A stretch of 35,970 bases of DNA from JBCBTJ01 sp039818665 (lineage in GTDB: Bacteria; Pseudomonadota; Alphaproteobacteria; Caulobacterales; Hyphomonadaceae). Below are positions 17,961 through 29,171 of the stretch, one piece after another; positions within the stretch are counted from its first letter, which is position 1; every line of letters begins with the position of its first letter. The notes beneath the pieces were generated by a model that worked only from the letters and a program-made list of their open reading frames with translations, did no database searches and was not told the origin of the DNA. Location: positions 1 through 35,970 of the forward strand of contig JBCBTJ010000032.1 of NCBI GenBank assembly GCA_039818665.1, read 5' to 3'. A program made the translations under genes and the position numbers.

Positions 17961-19264
17961 AGCGCCTTGAAGAAGTCGTAAGCGAGGTCGACGCCATTGG
18001 CGTCCCGGCAGCGCGGGCCGAGGAGAACTTCATTCGCGGTCGCGAAATCCGGAGCGTCCGGATCCGGCGTGTTATGGCCGCCGCCCTGGGCGTCATAGAC
18101 CAGCACCGCGGTCGCGCCGCCAATCAGAGACGGGTAACGCGTTTCAATCAATTCACAGCCATCGCCCGGGTCCTGGTCGGGCAAGGTCGAGACGACCGCC
18201 GCAGCCGTGTCGGCGGCGTTGTTGTCGAGCCAATAAGCGATCGTGTCCGGCACGGACCGGGTCGGCGCGCCGTCGCCAGCCACCGGACCGCCGTCGAACA
18301 GGACCAGCTGATCCTCTGATCCGTTCAGCAGCATGACCGGCGTCGCCGACAGCGGGTCCCGGATCGTCTCCTCGGGCAGCGCGGCGATGAAAGCGGCGCC
18401 GGCGAAGAAGCGCTCGGGAAATTCGATCAGCAAGCGGAAGGTCATCATGCCGCCATTCGACGCGCCGGTCGCCAGGACTCGGTCCGCATCATGTCCGCGC
18501 GCCGCCTCGACCGCGTCCAGCGTCTCGAGGATGAAGCCGGCGTCGTCCTGGAGCGAGGTCCGCCCGCTGAGATCATTGCGCAGATCGTTCCAGCTTTGCT
18601 GGTCGCCGAGCCCGTCCATCGACGTCTCATTAAACCCGTTGGGCGCGATGACGAGAAATCCGTCTGCGTCGGCGAGTTCCAGCCAGCGCGCCGTTGTCGC
18701 CACAGGCCGAAACACTTCGCGCATGCTCCCGCCCCCGCCATGGAGCAACAACACGGCGGGGTCGCCCGGCTGATACCTCGCCGGCGTGTAGACCGAATAG
18801 GCGCGCGCCACATCGTCGAAGCGGGTCTCGATCTCCACCACGCTCCCAAGCGGCGCGGGGTCGAGGTCGACCGCGATCGTCGCCGTGGCGCTCGCGCTTT
18901 CCTCGTCCGTGACGGTCAGCTCGAACACCGCTTCGCCCGCACCGGCGACAAGCGGCGCGGAGAACCGGGCGTCAGGCGTGTCCGCCCCGAACAGCGTCAC
19001 CGCGGGGCCGGACGTCTGGCGCCAGGCATAGCTGGCGATTGCGCCATCCGGGTCGCGGCTTTGGCCGCCGGAGAGCGTCGCCGCCCCACCCTCGACGACC
19101 CGGGCCGGACCGGCGGCTTCAGCGACCGGCGCGAGATTCGCGGCCGCCGGCGCGGGCGCGGCGGGCGGAGGAGCCGACGGCGCGCCGCCCTCCGAGCAAG
19201 ATGCGACAGCCGCGCAAGCGGCCGCGGCGATGGACAAGCGCAACAGATGCACCCCGTCTGACAA
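17957..19264 (-). CDS. Lipoprotein esterase, LpqC/PHB-depolymerase-like
   Basis: The 435-residue product has a lipoprotein signal (lipobox VASC, Cys23), a Pro/Ala linker, a PKD/REJ-like beta domain (about 45-135: GGQSRDPDGAIASYAWRQTSG, VFELTVTDEE), then an alpha/beta-hydrolase of the poly-hydroxybutyrate depolymerase/feruloyl esterase type. LLLHGGGGS forms the oxyanion region; GASNGG holds the nucleophile Ser269; Asp318 in NGSED and His397 in GGGHNTP complete the triad. It should be membrane-anchored and face the periplasm or outside, cutting polyester or acyl-ester substrates. The start is TTG at 19264 or GTG at 19252. It lies 48 nt downstream of the acyl-CoA synthetase gene on the same strand, so the freed acid could feed that enzyme. 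Confidence 0.87.
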   Translation of the reverse strand: MSDGVHLLRLSIAAAACAAVASCSEGGAPSAPPPAAPAPAAANLAPVAEAAGPARVVEGGAATLSGGQSRDPDGAIASYAWRQTSGPAVTLFGADTPDARFSAPLVAGAGEAVFELTVTDEESASATATIAVDLDPAPLGSVVEIETRFDDVARAYSVYTPARYQPGDPAVLLLHGGGGSMREVFRPVATTARWLELADADGFLVIAPNGFNETSMDGLGDQQSWNDLRNDLSGRTSLQDDAGFILETLDAVEAARGHDADRVLATGASNGGMMTFRLLIEFPERFFAGAAFIAALPEETIRDPLSATPVMLLNGSEDQLVLFDGGPVAGDGAPTRSVPDTIAYWLDNNAADTAAAVVSTLPDQDPGDGCELIETRYPSLIGGATAVLVYDAQGGGHNTPDPDAPDFATANEVLLGPRCRDANGVDLAYDFFKAL

Positions 19265-19312
19265 ACACCGCGCCTTAAACGTCGGCGCGCGGGAAGTCCG
19301 TCGCGGGAGCCG

Positions 19313-21010
19313 CTACGCCGACACCACTTCCTTGCTCAGCCGGCCGCGCAGTTCGCGCTTCAGGAACTTGCCGTTGGCGTTGCGCGGCAAAGCCTCGTGC
19401 TGGAACCAGACATAGCGGGGCAGTTTGTGCTTCGCGATGGTCTCGCCGCAAAACGCCCGCAAGGTTGCATCGTCCAGCCGCTCGCCGGGCTTCAGCACGA
19501 CCACGGCGCCGACTTCCTCGCCAAGCCGCTCGTCCGGCACGCCGAACACGCAGCATTCGGCCACCGCCGGATGACGATAGATCGCCGCCTCGACCTCGGC
19601 GCAATAGACGTTCTCGCCGCCGCGCAGGACCATGTCCTTCTTGCGGTCGACGATGTAGATGAACCCGTCCTCGTCGATGCGCGCGATGTCGCCCGTGTGC
19701 AGCCAGCCCTCGGTGATCGTCTCCGCCGTGGCGTCGGGCCGATTGATGTAGCCCTTGATGACGGACGAGCCGCGGACCCACAGCTCGCCGACTTCGCCGA
19801 TGGGCAATTCGTTTCCGTCGTCATCGACGCATTTCACTTCGAAATTGGGCATCGCCGGCCCGGCGCTGTCGGGCTTGTCGACATAAAAGTCGGCCGAGAC
19901 CGATGTGATGATCCCGCACGTCTCGGTCATGCCGTAGCCTGTCCCGGGGCGGGCGGCGGCGACCTTGTCTTCGATCTTGCCCACAAGGTCCGGCGGCACC
20001 GGCGCGCCGCCGCCGGAGATCGACATGAGGCTTGAAGTGTCCGTGGTCGCGAAATCCGGGTGGTTCAGCAGCTCGCGCGCCATCACCGGCACGCCGCCGG
20101 TGGAGGTCACGCGCTCGCGCTCGATAATGCGCAGCGCCGCGCCCGCGTCCCATTTGTACATGGACACCAGCTTGCCGCCTGCGGCCGTCACGACATAAGC
20201 CCCGCAATTGTTCGCCGTCACATGGAACAGCGGCGTTGTGATCAAGCCGACGGGGATGGGCGGCTCGGCCGGCGGCTCTACGCCAGTCGCCCGGGCCGTC
20301 GCTAAGCCGGCTGAGGCGGCGGAGAACATCATGTTCATCAGATTGGCGACGCAGCCCCGATGGGTGAGCTGAGCGCCCTTGGGCCGTCCGGTGGTTCCGG
20401 ACGTGTAGAAGATGCAGGCGTCGGCGTCGGGATCCACCGAGCCCGCCGGCATGTCGCCGCCGCCGGCGATCACATCCTCCCAAGGCGTCACGTCGGCCTG
20501 CGGCTCGGGCAAGCGAATGCCGACGAGTTTGATCCCGGCGGCCATGTCCGGCTGCTCTCGCACCCGCGCCAGGCGTTCGACGTCCAAGAACATGGCCTTC
20601 GGCGAGGAGTCGGCGAGCGCGTAGGCCATCTCGTCGGCGGTCCACCAGGCGTTCATGCCGACCACGGCGATCCCGGTGGAGACGCACGCCCAATAGATCA
20701 GCATCCATTCGGGATAATTCCGCATGGCCACGGCCACCCGGTCCCCAGGCTGAACGCCCTCTCGCGCGAGCCACGCCGCCACCGCGTTCACATGCGCATG
20801 CGCCTCGGCATAGGTCAGACGCTCATCCTCGAACACGAGATAAGGCCGTTCGGCGTATTGGATCGTCGACAGCCAAAACTCCCGAATGCTCGGCGGCGCG
20901 TTCTTATAGGTGCGGATCCGGTTGCCCAGGATATCCGCCTCGATGATCTCAAAATCGCCGCCCGGACCGGTCAGTTCTTCCCGGGCTTTCTGCAATTCGG
21001 CGTAGTGCAT
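19313..21010 (-). CDS. Acyl-CoA synthetase (AMP-forming)
   Basis: This 565-residue adenylate-forming enzyme activates a carboxylic acid with ATP and joins it to CoA. Motifs in order: the ATP loop YTSGTTGRPKGAQLTH, TPLFHVTANN, GYGMTETCG, the hinge block GWLHTGDIARIDEDG with YIVDRKKDM, GGENVYCAEVE, and the catalytic Lys in PRNANGKFLKREL. Chain-length preference cannot be read; medium- to long-chain acids are typical of this branch. The ATG at 21010 follows AGGGAG and is chosen over the frame start at 21190, which is a compositional extension. It is divergent from the mutA operon across a ~215-nt gap and upstream of the lipoprotein esterase gene, consistent with a shared acyl-catabolism role. 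Confidence 0.94.
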   Translation of the reverse strand: MHYAELQKAREELTGPGGDFEIIEADILGNRIRTYKNAPPSIREFWLSTIQYAERPYLVFEDERLTYAEAHAHVNAVAAWLAREGVQPGDRVAVAMRNYPEWMLIYWACVSTGIAVVGMNAWWTADEMAYALADSSPKAMFLDVERLARVREQPDMAAGIKLVGIRLPEPQADVTPWEDVIAGGGDMPAGSVDPDADACIFYTSGTTGRPKGAQLTHRGCVANLMNMMFSAASAGLATARATGVEPPAEPPIPVGLITTPLFHVTANNCGAYVVTAAGGKLVSMYKWDAGAALRIIERERVTSTGGVPVMARELLNHPDFATTDTSSLMSISGGGAPVPPDLVGKIEDKVAAARPGTGYGMTETCGIITSVSADFYVDKPDSAGPAMPNFEVKCVDDDGNELPIGEVGELWVRGSSVIKGYINRPDATAETITEGWLHTGDIARIDEDGFIYIVDRKKDMVLRGGENVYCAEVEAAIYRHPAVAECCVFGVPDERLGEEVGAVVVLKPGERLDDATLRAFCGETIAKHKLPRYVWFQHEALPRNANGKFLKRELRGRLSKEVVSA

Positions 21011-21225
21011 GGCGCTCCCTTTGATCTTGTTCTGATCTTTTGGGTGATCATGCACGGAAGCAGGGCCGGGGGAAGCTCTCGCCGGGCTTTCGGCTTCGCA
21101 CGGACGAGGGATGGCCGCGCCGGCCGCTTCCGCCCTCGATGGCGCGACGCCGTTTGATCCGGACACACCCTTGACGCCACGCGCCGGCATCCGGTTGTTA
21201 CGGGTCGGGACAAGCAGAGGCGCGG

Positions 21226-23193
21226 ATGGCCAACGATATTCTCGACCTGAGCGGCGATTTCGACGCGGCCACCGAGGCGCAATGGCGCGAGATCGCCCGC
21301 AAATCCTTGAAAGGACGCGACCCCGACTCCCTCGACCGCGCCGGCGGGCAAAGCGGCGTGGGCGGGATCACGATCAAAGCGCTCTATCGCGAGACCGATT
21401 GGCCGTCGGCGGAGGATCCGCTTGGCTATCCCGGCGCGGCGCCGTTTGTGCGCGGCGGGGCGGCTGCGCGCGACGCCTTCTTGCCTTGGGACATCCGCCA
21501 GACCTTCACCCATCCCGATCCCGCCATCACGAACGCGGAAATCCTCCGCGACTTGGAGCGCGGCGTCAGCTCGGCGGAGATCAAGCTGGATTGCACCGGC
21601 GCGAACGGGTGTTCGATTTGTGATCTGGACGCGCTCTCTTCAGCGCTGTCGGGCGTTCGCGCGGACATTGCCACAGTAGCGCTGGACCATGGCGGCGGCA
21701 CGGGAACGAGCGCGGCGTCGCTGCTAGGCCTATGGGCGGAGGGGCAAACAGAGCCGGGCTCGCAAAAGCTCGCCTTCAACATGGACCCGCTCGGCAGCTT
21801 GGCGCGACTCGGCCTCGTCGAAGGCGGTCTGGACGCAGCCTTTGCGCGGGCCGCCGCGCTCAGCCAGGCGCTGGCCGAACGCTTCCCTCTGTCGACGAGT
21901 TTCCGCATCGATGCGCGCATGGCGCACGAAGCCGGCGGGCTCGCAGCGGAAGAACTCGCGGCGCTGATCGCGTCCGCAGTCGACACGCTGCGCCGCCTCG
22001 ATGCCGCGGGCTTGCCGCCCGAGCAAGCGGCTCCGCGAATGATCTTCTGTTTGGCGGCCGGACCGGTGTTCAAATCGGAGATCGCGAAGCTCCGCGCGGC
22101 CCGAAGGCTCTGGGCGCGTTGCTTGGACGCCTTGGGCCTTGAGGCCGCGCCGATGACAATCCAGTCCGTCACCTCGGCCCGAATGCTGACGCGCTACGAT
22201 CCTTGGGTGAACATGCTGCGCAACACGGCCGCTTGCTTCGGCGCCGGAGTGGGCGGGGCCGATATCGTGACGGTAAGGGCGTTCAACGAAGCGCTCGGCG
22301 TGCCCGAAGAGCTCGGCCGCCGCACGGCGCGCAACACGCAGATCATCGCCCAGGAGGAGTCGAACCTCGGCAAGGTCGCAGATCCCGCCGGCGGGTCCTG
22401 GGCGATCGAGACACTGGCGGATCAGCTTTCTCAAGAGGCCTGGGCTATGTTCCAGGAGATCGAAAGCGAGGGCGGCTACGGCGCGAGCCTTATGGCGGAT
22501 GCGTTTCAGGCCCGCGTCGCAGAGACGCGCCTTCGCCGCCGGAAAGCCGCAGCGAAGCGCAAAGCGCCGATGACCGGGGTCAGCGAGTTTCCAACCCTCG
22601 ATGAAGTCCCAGCGCCGACAGCGGAAATCAGCTGGAATGGCGGCGCTGACGGCGTCTCCGACGCAGGCTTGGCTCACTACCTGCCTGGCTTCGCGCCTGG
22701 GCCGGACGAGGATGCGCAGGCTGAACCCTTCTGGCCCATTCGCGTCGCCGAGCCGTTTGAACGATTGCGCGACCACGCCCAGGCGCGCGAAGCCAAGACC
22801 GGCGCGCGGCCGTCGGTCTTCCTCGCCACATTGGGGCCTCTGGCCGAACACACCGCGCGCGCGGATTTCGCGCGAAACGTCTTCGCCGCCGGCGGCATTG
22901 CGCCGATGGAAGCGCCGACGCCGCCCAAGGACGCCGATGAACTCGCCCTGGCCTTCAAAGCATCGGGAAGCCGACTTGCCGTATTGTGCGGGTCCGACGA
23001 CCGATACGCCGAAGAAGCGGCGGCGGCCGCCGAAGCTTTGAAAGCGGCCGGCGTGGTCCGCCTCTATTTGGCCGGCAAACCCGGCGACCATGAGGCGGCC
23101 TGGACCTCGGCGGGCGTCGACAGCTTCATCTACATGGGTTGCGACGTGATCGGCGCGTTAGAACTCGCCCACGCTGAATTGGGCCTGGGGTGA
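21226..23193 (+). CDS. mutA: Methylmalonyl-CoA mutase small (beta) subunit
   Basis: The 655-residue product is the non-catalytic partner of MutB in the B12-dependent interconversion of methylmalonyl-CoA and succinyl-CoA. The TIM-barrel half shows PWDIRQTFTHPDP, a segment LAFNMDPLGSLARLG, SVTSARMLTRYDPWVNMLRNT and RTARNTQIIAQEESNLGKVADPAGGSW. The C-terminal domain is cobalamin-fold-like but lacks the DxHxxG cobalt-binding motif, as usual for this subunit. AGAGG lies just before the ATG at 21226. It is the first gene of a compact operon: a lipoprotein gene starts 4 nt after its stop, and mutB follows two genes later, an unusual split. Confidence 0.95.
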   Translation: MANDILDLSGDFDAATEAQWREIARKSLKGRDPDSLDRAGGQSGVGGITIKALYRETDWPSAEDPLGYPGAAPFVRGGAAARDAFLPWDIRQTFTHPDPAITNAEILRDLERGVSSAEIKLDCTGANGCSICDLDALSSALSGVRADIATVALDHGGGTGTSAASLLGLWAEGQTEPGSQKLAFNMDPLGSLARLGLVEGGLDAAFARAAALSQALAERFPLSTSFRIDARMAHEAGGLAAEELAALIASAVDTLRRLDAAGLPPEQAAPRMIFCLAAGPVFKSEIAKLRAARRLWARCLDALGLEAAPMTIQSVTSARMLTRYDPWVNMLRNTAACFGAGVGGADIVTVRAFNEALGVPEELGRRTARNTQIIAQEESNLGKVADPAGGSWAIETLADQLSQEAWAMFQEIESEGGYGASLMADAFQARVAETRLRRRKAAAKRKAPMTGVSEFPTLDEVPAPTAEISWNGGADGVSDAGLAHYLPGFAPGPDEDAQAEPFWPIRVAEPFERLRDHAQAREAKTGARPSVFLATLGPLAEHTARADFARNVFAAGGIAPMEAPTPPKDADELALAFKASGSRLAVLCGSDDRYAEEAAAAAEALKAAGVVRLYLAGKPGDHEAAWTSAGVDSFIYMGCDVIGALELAHAELGLG

Positions 23194-23197
23194 TCCG

Positions 23198-23746
23198 ATG
23201 GCCGGCATGCGCGCCTTACTGAAGCCCGGCCTCGCGGCGATGCTCATCGCCGCCGGCGCCTGCGGCTCCAGCGACGACCGGGTGCGGGTTGGCCGCGCCG
23301 TCGACCCGGGGCCTCGCGTGACCGCGCGCGCCGACGATCCGGCCCTCGGCAAGTGGCTTTGCACGACGCTTCGGGACTGGTCGGGCGGCTCGTCCTCAAC
23401 GGAGACCGAGCTTGAACTCAACCCGTCCGGGCGCATGAAAGTCTCGCATAGCGTGGTCGACAATGATCGCAACGGAACCATCGCCGTCGAACTTAGCGGG
23501 CGCGGGACATGGCGACGGGACGGCGACGGGCTGACCCGCGAGACGGTCGAGCTTTTTATTGATCAGATGACCATCGACGGCGAAACAGCCGCCGAACGCG
23601 TTCACGTCGACCTCATCAATCGCTATCGCGGGCGCTATTTCGGCGTGCAGACCCATGAGGTCCTCGTCGACGAGCCCGACGCGTTGAATCTACAGCGCGA
23701 AGGCGTCGCAACCACGTGCATCCGCGAAGGGAGCGAACAACGATGA
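23198..23746 (+). CDS. Small lipoprotein between mutA and mutB (paralogue 1)
   Basis: Not a family I recognise. The 182-residue product has a lipoprotein signal peptide with the modified Cys at position 22 (LIAAGAC) and a single ~150-residue beta-rich domain. Visible features are KWLCTTL early on, LNPSGRMKVSH, a GRGTWRRDGDGL turn and a C-terminal TTCIREG. The following gene has the same elements in the same order (LTC, LNERG, GMGAWRRDGDTL, YNC), so they are tandem paralogues; the two conserved cysteines could form a disulfide in the periplasm. It starts 4 nt after mutA and its TGA overlaps the next ATG (ATGA), so translation is coupled. Why a lipoprotein sits in a mutase operon is unknown. 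Confidence 0.8.
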   Translation: MAGMRALLKPGLAAMLIAAGACGSSDDRVRVGRAVDPGPRVTARADDPALGKWLCTTLRDWSGGSSSTETELELNPSGRMKVSHSVVDNDRNGTIAVELSGRGTWRRDGDGLTRETVELFIDQMTIDGETAAERVHVDLINRYRGRYFGVQTHEVLVDEPDALNLQREGVATTCIREGSEQR

Positions 23747-24282
23747 TGCTGCGCGGCGGAGCCGGCTGGGCCGGGGCGGCCCTGCTCGCGTTTTGTCTCG
23801 CCGGTTGCGGCGAGGCCGGCGACGCCCCGTCAAATGGAACGCCGATCCCCGAGATCCTGACGCCCCTGGTCGCGCCAGCGCCGGACGACCCGTTGATCGG
23901 CCCGCTCACTTGCTCGCAAACCGTCGACACCGACGGCGGCGAAACAATCATCACCTGGGGCGCCCAGCTCAACGAACGCGGCGCGTTCAGAAACGAGTTC
24001 AGCCATTCGACACGGGACCCGAGCGGATCGATCGCAGCCTATATGCATGGCATGGGCGCTTGGCGGCGTGACGGCGACACGCTTGTCGTCACCTTGGACT
24101 GGTTGGACTTCTATCGGATCGTCACCGATGAACGAACCGCCTCAAGCGACGCCCACGCGGCGTTTCGACAGCGCTACGAAGATATTTTTCTCGGCGAGCG
24201 GCGCTATGAAATCAGTTCGATCTTCGGCGACGAAATCCAACTTCGAGACGAAAACGGCGTCTACAATTGTGCAAAAGTATAA
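23743..24282 (+). CDS. Small lipoprotein between mutA and mutB (paralogue 2)
   Basis: Not a recognised family. The 179-residue product has a textbook lipoprotein signal (LAGC, Cys22), then a Pro-rich spacer and a domain like that of the gene before it: PLTCSQTVDTDGG, LNERGAFRNEF, HGMGAWRRDGDTLVVTLD and a C-terminal YNCAKV. The two shared cysteines and the WRRDGD turn mark the two proteins as duplicates. The ATG at 23743 overlaps the upstream TGA; an AGGGAG lies before it. The frame start at 23716 is less likely because it would precede the signal peptide with charged residues. Its own TAA overlaps the mutB ribosome binding site (TAAGGAG), so coupling continues into mutB. Confidence 0.8.
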   Translation: MMLRGGAGWAGAALLAFCLAGCGEAGDAPSNGTPIPEILTPLVAPAPDDPLIGPLTCSQTVDTDGGETIITWGAQLNERGAFRNEFSHSTRDPSGSIAAYMHGMGAWRRDGDTLVVTLDWLDFYRIVTDERTASSDAHAAFRQRYEDIFLGERRYEISSIFGDEIQLRDENGVYNCAKV

Positions 24283-24294
24283 GGAGCCGCGGCT

Positions 24295-26451
<2,157 letters not shown>

Positions 26452-26488
26452 GCTTCGCCGCAAACGCCCGGTGTGATAGCTTTCGCCA

Positions 26489-27064
26489 ATGAACGCGCCC
26501 GCGCCCCTCGATGAGTTCGGCTACCGAAAGTGGACCGTCACGGACATCCGCGCCTTGATAGACCAAGGCCTGATGGACCATCAGGACCCCTATGAGTTGA
26601 TCGACGGAGTGCTCTACGAAATGCCGAGCGAGGGCTTCGACCATGTCGATCTAAAGAACCTGCTCGCCGAATGGCTGATAAAACATCCACAGCTGCGCGG
26701 CTTGCGCGTCATCGTCGATTCAACGCTCTACCTCTCCGAGACGAACGCGCCCGATCCCGATATCTATGTCTACCCGCGCGACATCCCGCTGCGCGAGCTC
26801 AAAGGTTCCGACGTCCGCCTGGTCGTAGAAGTGGCGAACTCCAGCCTACGCAAAGACCAAGTTTTAAAAGCGCCGCTCTATGAGCGGTTCGGCGTGCAGG
26901 AGTATTGGATCCTCGACCTTGAGACGCGCACGTTCGAGGTCCGCCGGCTTTCCAGCGACGGGACGTATGGCGAAGCGGAAACCGTTTCCGCGGACGGCCG
27001 CATCGCGTGCGGCTCGATCGAGGGGTTAAATTTCAGCCTCGCAGATTTGACACCTGAAGGGTGA
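26489..27064 (+). CDS. Uma2 family (DUF820) putative endonuclease
   Basis: This 191-residue protein matches the Uma2/DUF820 pattern: YELIDGVLYEM near residue 35, NAPDPDIYVYP, RLVVEVANSSLRKDQ and KAPLYERFGVQEYWILDL. The Asp in PDPDI, Glu in VVEV and Lys in RKDQ line up with the PD-(D/E)XK nuclease core. Such genes are common, often multicopy in some phyla, and their biological role is not established. It begins 37 nt after mutB on the same strand but has no evident link to it. No partner gene such as a toxin-antitoxin mate is seen. Confidence 0.85.
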   Translation: MNAPAPLDEFGYRKWTVTDIRALIDQGLMDHQDPYELIDGVLYEMPSEGFDHVDLKNLLAEWLIKHPQLRGLRVIVDSTLYLSETNAPDPDIYVYPRDIPLRELKGSDVRLVVEVANSSLRKDQVLKAPLYERFGVQEYWILDLETRTFEVRRLSSDGTYGEAETVSADGRIACGSIEGLNFSLADLTPEG

Positions 27065-27142
27065 GCCGCGGGCGGCCTAGCGCCGCCTGCCGAACCACCC
27101 AGACCCAAACGCCCTCAAAGCGACACCAAGAAAAGGATCGGC

Positions 27143-27973
27143 ATGCCCACATGGATGAAAGCCGGAAACACCGCCGTTATCACTGGCGGCGCCAGCGGCA
27201 TCGGATTGTCAGCCGCCGAGCGCTACCTCGCCGCCGGCATGAACGTCGTGATCGCCGACCGCGACGAGGCGGCCCTGCAAGCGGCGCGCGCGGCGGCGGG
27301 CTCCGAGCGCGTCCTCGCCCTGCCGTGCGATGTTTCGGTCTACAGCCAGGTCGAGGGCCTGCGCGATGCGGCGCTCGACAAGTTTGGGGCGGTCCACTGC
27401 CTAATGAACAATGCCGGCGCCGGCCTGCCGACGGGCGCGCCATGGGAGAATTTGGACGCCTGGCGCCGATTACTGGAGATCAATCTCTGGGGCGTCGTCC
27501 ACGGCTGCCAGGCCTTCATCCCCGCCATGCTAGAGGCCGGCGCGCCCGGAGCGGTGATCAACACCGGCTCGAAACAAGGCATCACCAAGCCGCCGGGCAA
27601 CTACGCCTATAATCTCTCCAAAGCCGGCGTCCTCGCCTATACGGAAAGCGTCGCGCACGCCCTACGACAGATCGAGGGCTGCCCGCTCTCAGCTCACCTC
27701 CTGGTGCCCGGCTTCACCTATACGGGGATGATTAAGCTTTTCGCGCCCGAGAAACCGCCAGGCGCTTGGACGCCTGAGCAAGTGGTGGATTTCACGGTGG
27801 ACGCCTTGGACCGAGGCGACTTCTACATCCTCTGTCCCGACAATGACGTCACCCAAGAGATGGACGCCAAGCGCATCCAGTGGGCGGCGGGCGATCTCAC
27901 AGAGAACCGCCCGGCCCTGTCCCGCTGGCATCCGGATTTCGAGCAGGCCTTTAAAGACTTCATGAAGTCCTGA
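27143..27973 (+). CDS. SDR family NAD(P)-dependent oxidoreductase
   Basis: A second classical short-chain dehydrogenase, 276 residues, distinct from the one at 363-1190. It shows TGGASGIG near residue 14, the DRDE stretch that often marks NAD preference, NNAG, and an active site NTGSKQGITK ... YAYNLSKAG with the Tyr and Lys in place. After the active site the sequence VPGFTYTGMIKLFAPEKPPGAWT and a long C-terminal helix FEQAFKDFMKS suggest a special substrate pocket. The ATG at 27143 follows AAAAGGAT. It converges on the membrane protein gene with an 8-nt gap. Substrate unknown. Confidence 0.92.
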   Translation: MPTWMKAGNTAVITGGASGIGLSAAERYLAAGMNVVIADRDEAALQAARAAAGSERVLALPCDVSVYSQVEGLRDAALDKFGAVHCLMNNAGAGLPTGAPWENLDAWRRLLEINLWGVVHGCQAFIPAMLEAGAPGAVINTGSKQGITKPPGNYAYNLSKAGVLAYTESVAHALRQIEGCPLSAHLLVPGFTYTGMIKLFAPEKPPGAWTPEQVVDFTVDALDRGDFYILCPDNDVTQEMDAKRIQWAAGDLTENRPALSRWHPDFEQAFKDFMKS

Positions 27974-27981
27974 GCGCCGGA

Positions 27982-29076
27982 TCAGCCGCTAAGCAAGCTC
28001 CCGACGATCTCTTCGGCGAAGGCCGCGCCGAACCACGGCACGATTGGAATGAGCCCATAGAGCGCGAGGCGCCCAGCCACATCGCCGGAGATCGGCCATT
28101 CCGGCGCGCGCGCGAGCCGCGCCTCCATGGCGATCAGCCCAGGCAGGCGCTGGGCTGCATGGTCGTCGCCGCGATATGCGGCCTCGGCCGCCGATTTGAG
28201 CGCCGCGCGCGCCGACTGAAGCGCGGCCTCCTTGGCCTCTTTCATGGCTTTGTTGACAGGTCGCGCGGCATTCATGAACGCCACGACGCCCAGCAAAATC
28301 GCAAAGAAAACGGTCAACACGGCCGACAAAGTTCCAGCGCCCTCTGCGACCATGAACAGGATGCCGATCCCGACAAAAACGAGCCAAGACAGCGCGCCGT
28401 TCACCGCCAAGCGTCCGAACACCGCGGCGCGCTCCGGCGCCAAGGGGTCGGCTTCGAACTCCTCTTCTATGACTTGCGCGAACACGCGAGAGTCCATGGC
28501 GCTGTCGGCGACGGCGCGGCCGAACAAAGCCAGATTCACCGGGATCGCGATCAGGAACCAGCCGCCTATGCTCGCGATATAGGCCGGCAAGCCAACCCGC
28601 GGCAGGTATTCCGACATCACGAACAGATTGGGGATGATCCCAACCGCTGCGCCGGTGAGGCCGGCGAGCAGGAAAGCGGGCCGGTACGATTTGAGGACGC
28701 GTGCGGACAAACGCCAATATGCGCCGCCCGGCTTCAGCACCGCTTCAAAGTCGCCCTTGAAACGTCGATACAGCTGATCGCTCCGCCGGCCGAGTGTAAG
28801 CGCGGTGGCGAAAATCAGCGACAGGATGAACCCGAACTGCGCGTTGGTTGATAGGCGCAAAAACCGGCTGTCGGGATCAAAGACCGGCTGGCCCGACAGA
28901 TTGGCGAGGGCGAGGTAAGAGCCAAGCGCGAAAGCGAACAAGACGAGCGATGTCAGCCAATCGGGCAGCGGCGAGGCGTCGTAGAGCCGCGTCTCCAACC
29001 GTACGAACGTCTGGTCGCGATAGGCGGCCTCGCGCGCATCGGCTTCGCCGCTCGGATGAACTGAATCGGCGCTCAT
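27982..29076 (-). CDS. Predicted membrane protein, unknown function
   Basis: Unrecognised. The 364-residue product has about six hydrophobic segments: WLTSLVLFAFALGSYLALA (about 40-58), FGFILSLIFATALTLG (about 81-96), FLLAGLTGAAVGIIPNLFV, YIASIGGWFLIAIPVNLALF, LSWLVFVGIGILFMVAEGAG and LSAVLTVFFAILLGVVAFM. An Ala/Lys-rich amphipathic stretch follows (KAMKEAKEAALQSARAALK), and a final weak segment lies near the C-terminus. Between the fourth and fifth helices is an acidic loop VIEEEFEADPLAPER. No enzyme motif or transporter signature was found. The ATG at 29076 gives a short hydrophilic N-terminus. It is divergent from the amidase gene across ~95 nt. Confidence 0.72.
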   Translation of the reverse strand: MSADSVHPSGEADAREAAYRDQTFVRLETRLYDASPLPDWLTSLVLFAFALGSYLALANLSGQPVFDPDSRFLRLSTNAQFGFILSLIFATALTLGRRSDQLYRRFKGDFEAVLKPGGAYWRLSARVLKSYRPAFLLAGLTGAAVGIIPNLFVMSEYLPRVGLPAYIASIGGWFLIAIPVNLALFGRAVADSAMDSRVFAQVIEEEFEADPLAPERAAVFGRLAVNGALSWLVFVGIGILFMVAEGAGTLSAVLTVFFAILLGVVAFMNAARPVNKAMKEAKEAALQSARAALKSAAEAAYRGDDHAAQRLPGLIAMEARLARAPEWPISGDVAGRLALYGLIPIVPWFGAAFAEEIVGSLLSG

Positions 29077-29171
29077 TGGTCAAGCATAGCCGCACTGCGC
29101 CGCCCGCCCAACGCTGCGCTCTTTTCAGGTGACCCTGGACGGTTCAACTTACGTGAAACGGGAGGACGGAG

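Noticed and set aside
21011..21190. 60-residue extension of the acyl-CoA synthetase
   Set aside because: It lacks family similarity, and a good ribosome site precedes the ATG at 21010.
21171..21200. TTGACG with a downstream TTGTTA as the mutA promoter
   Set aside because: The -35 is good but the -10 matches consensus poorly, so it is not listed as a feature.
21730..23091. 453-codon open frame antisense to mutA
   Set aside because: Shadow of mutA with arginine/glycine-rich low-information sequence.
27069..27087. GGCGGC/GCCGCC inverted repeat between the Uma2 gene and the second SDR gene
   Set aside because: Short, GC-only and without a T-tract; expected by chance in DNA of this composition.
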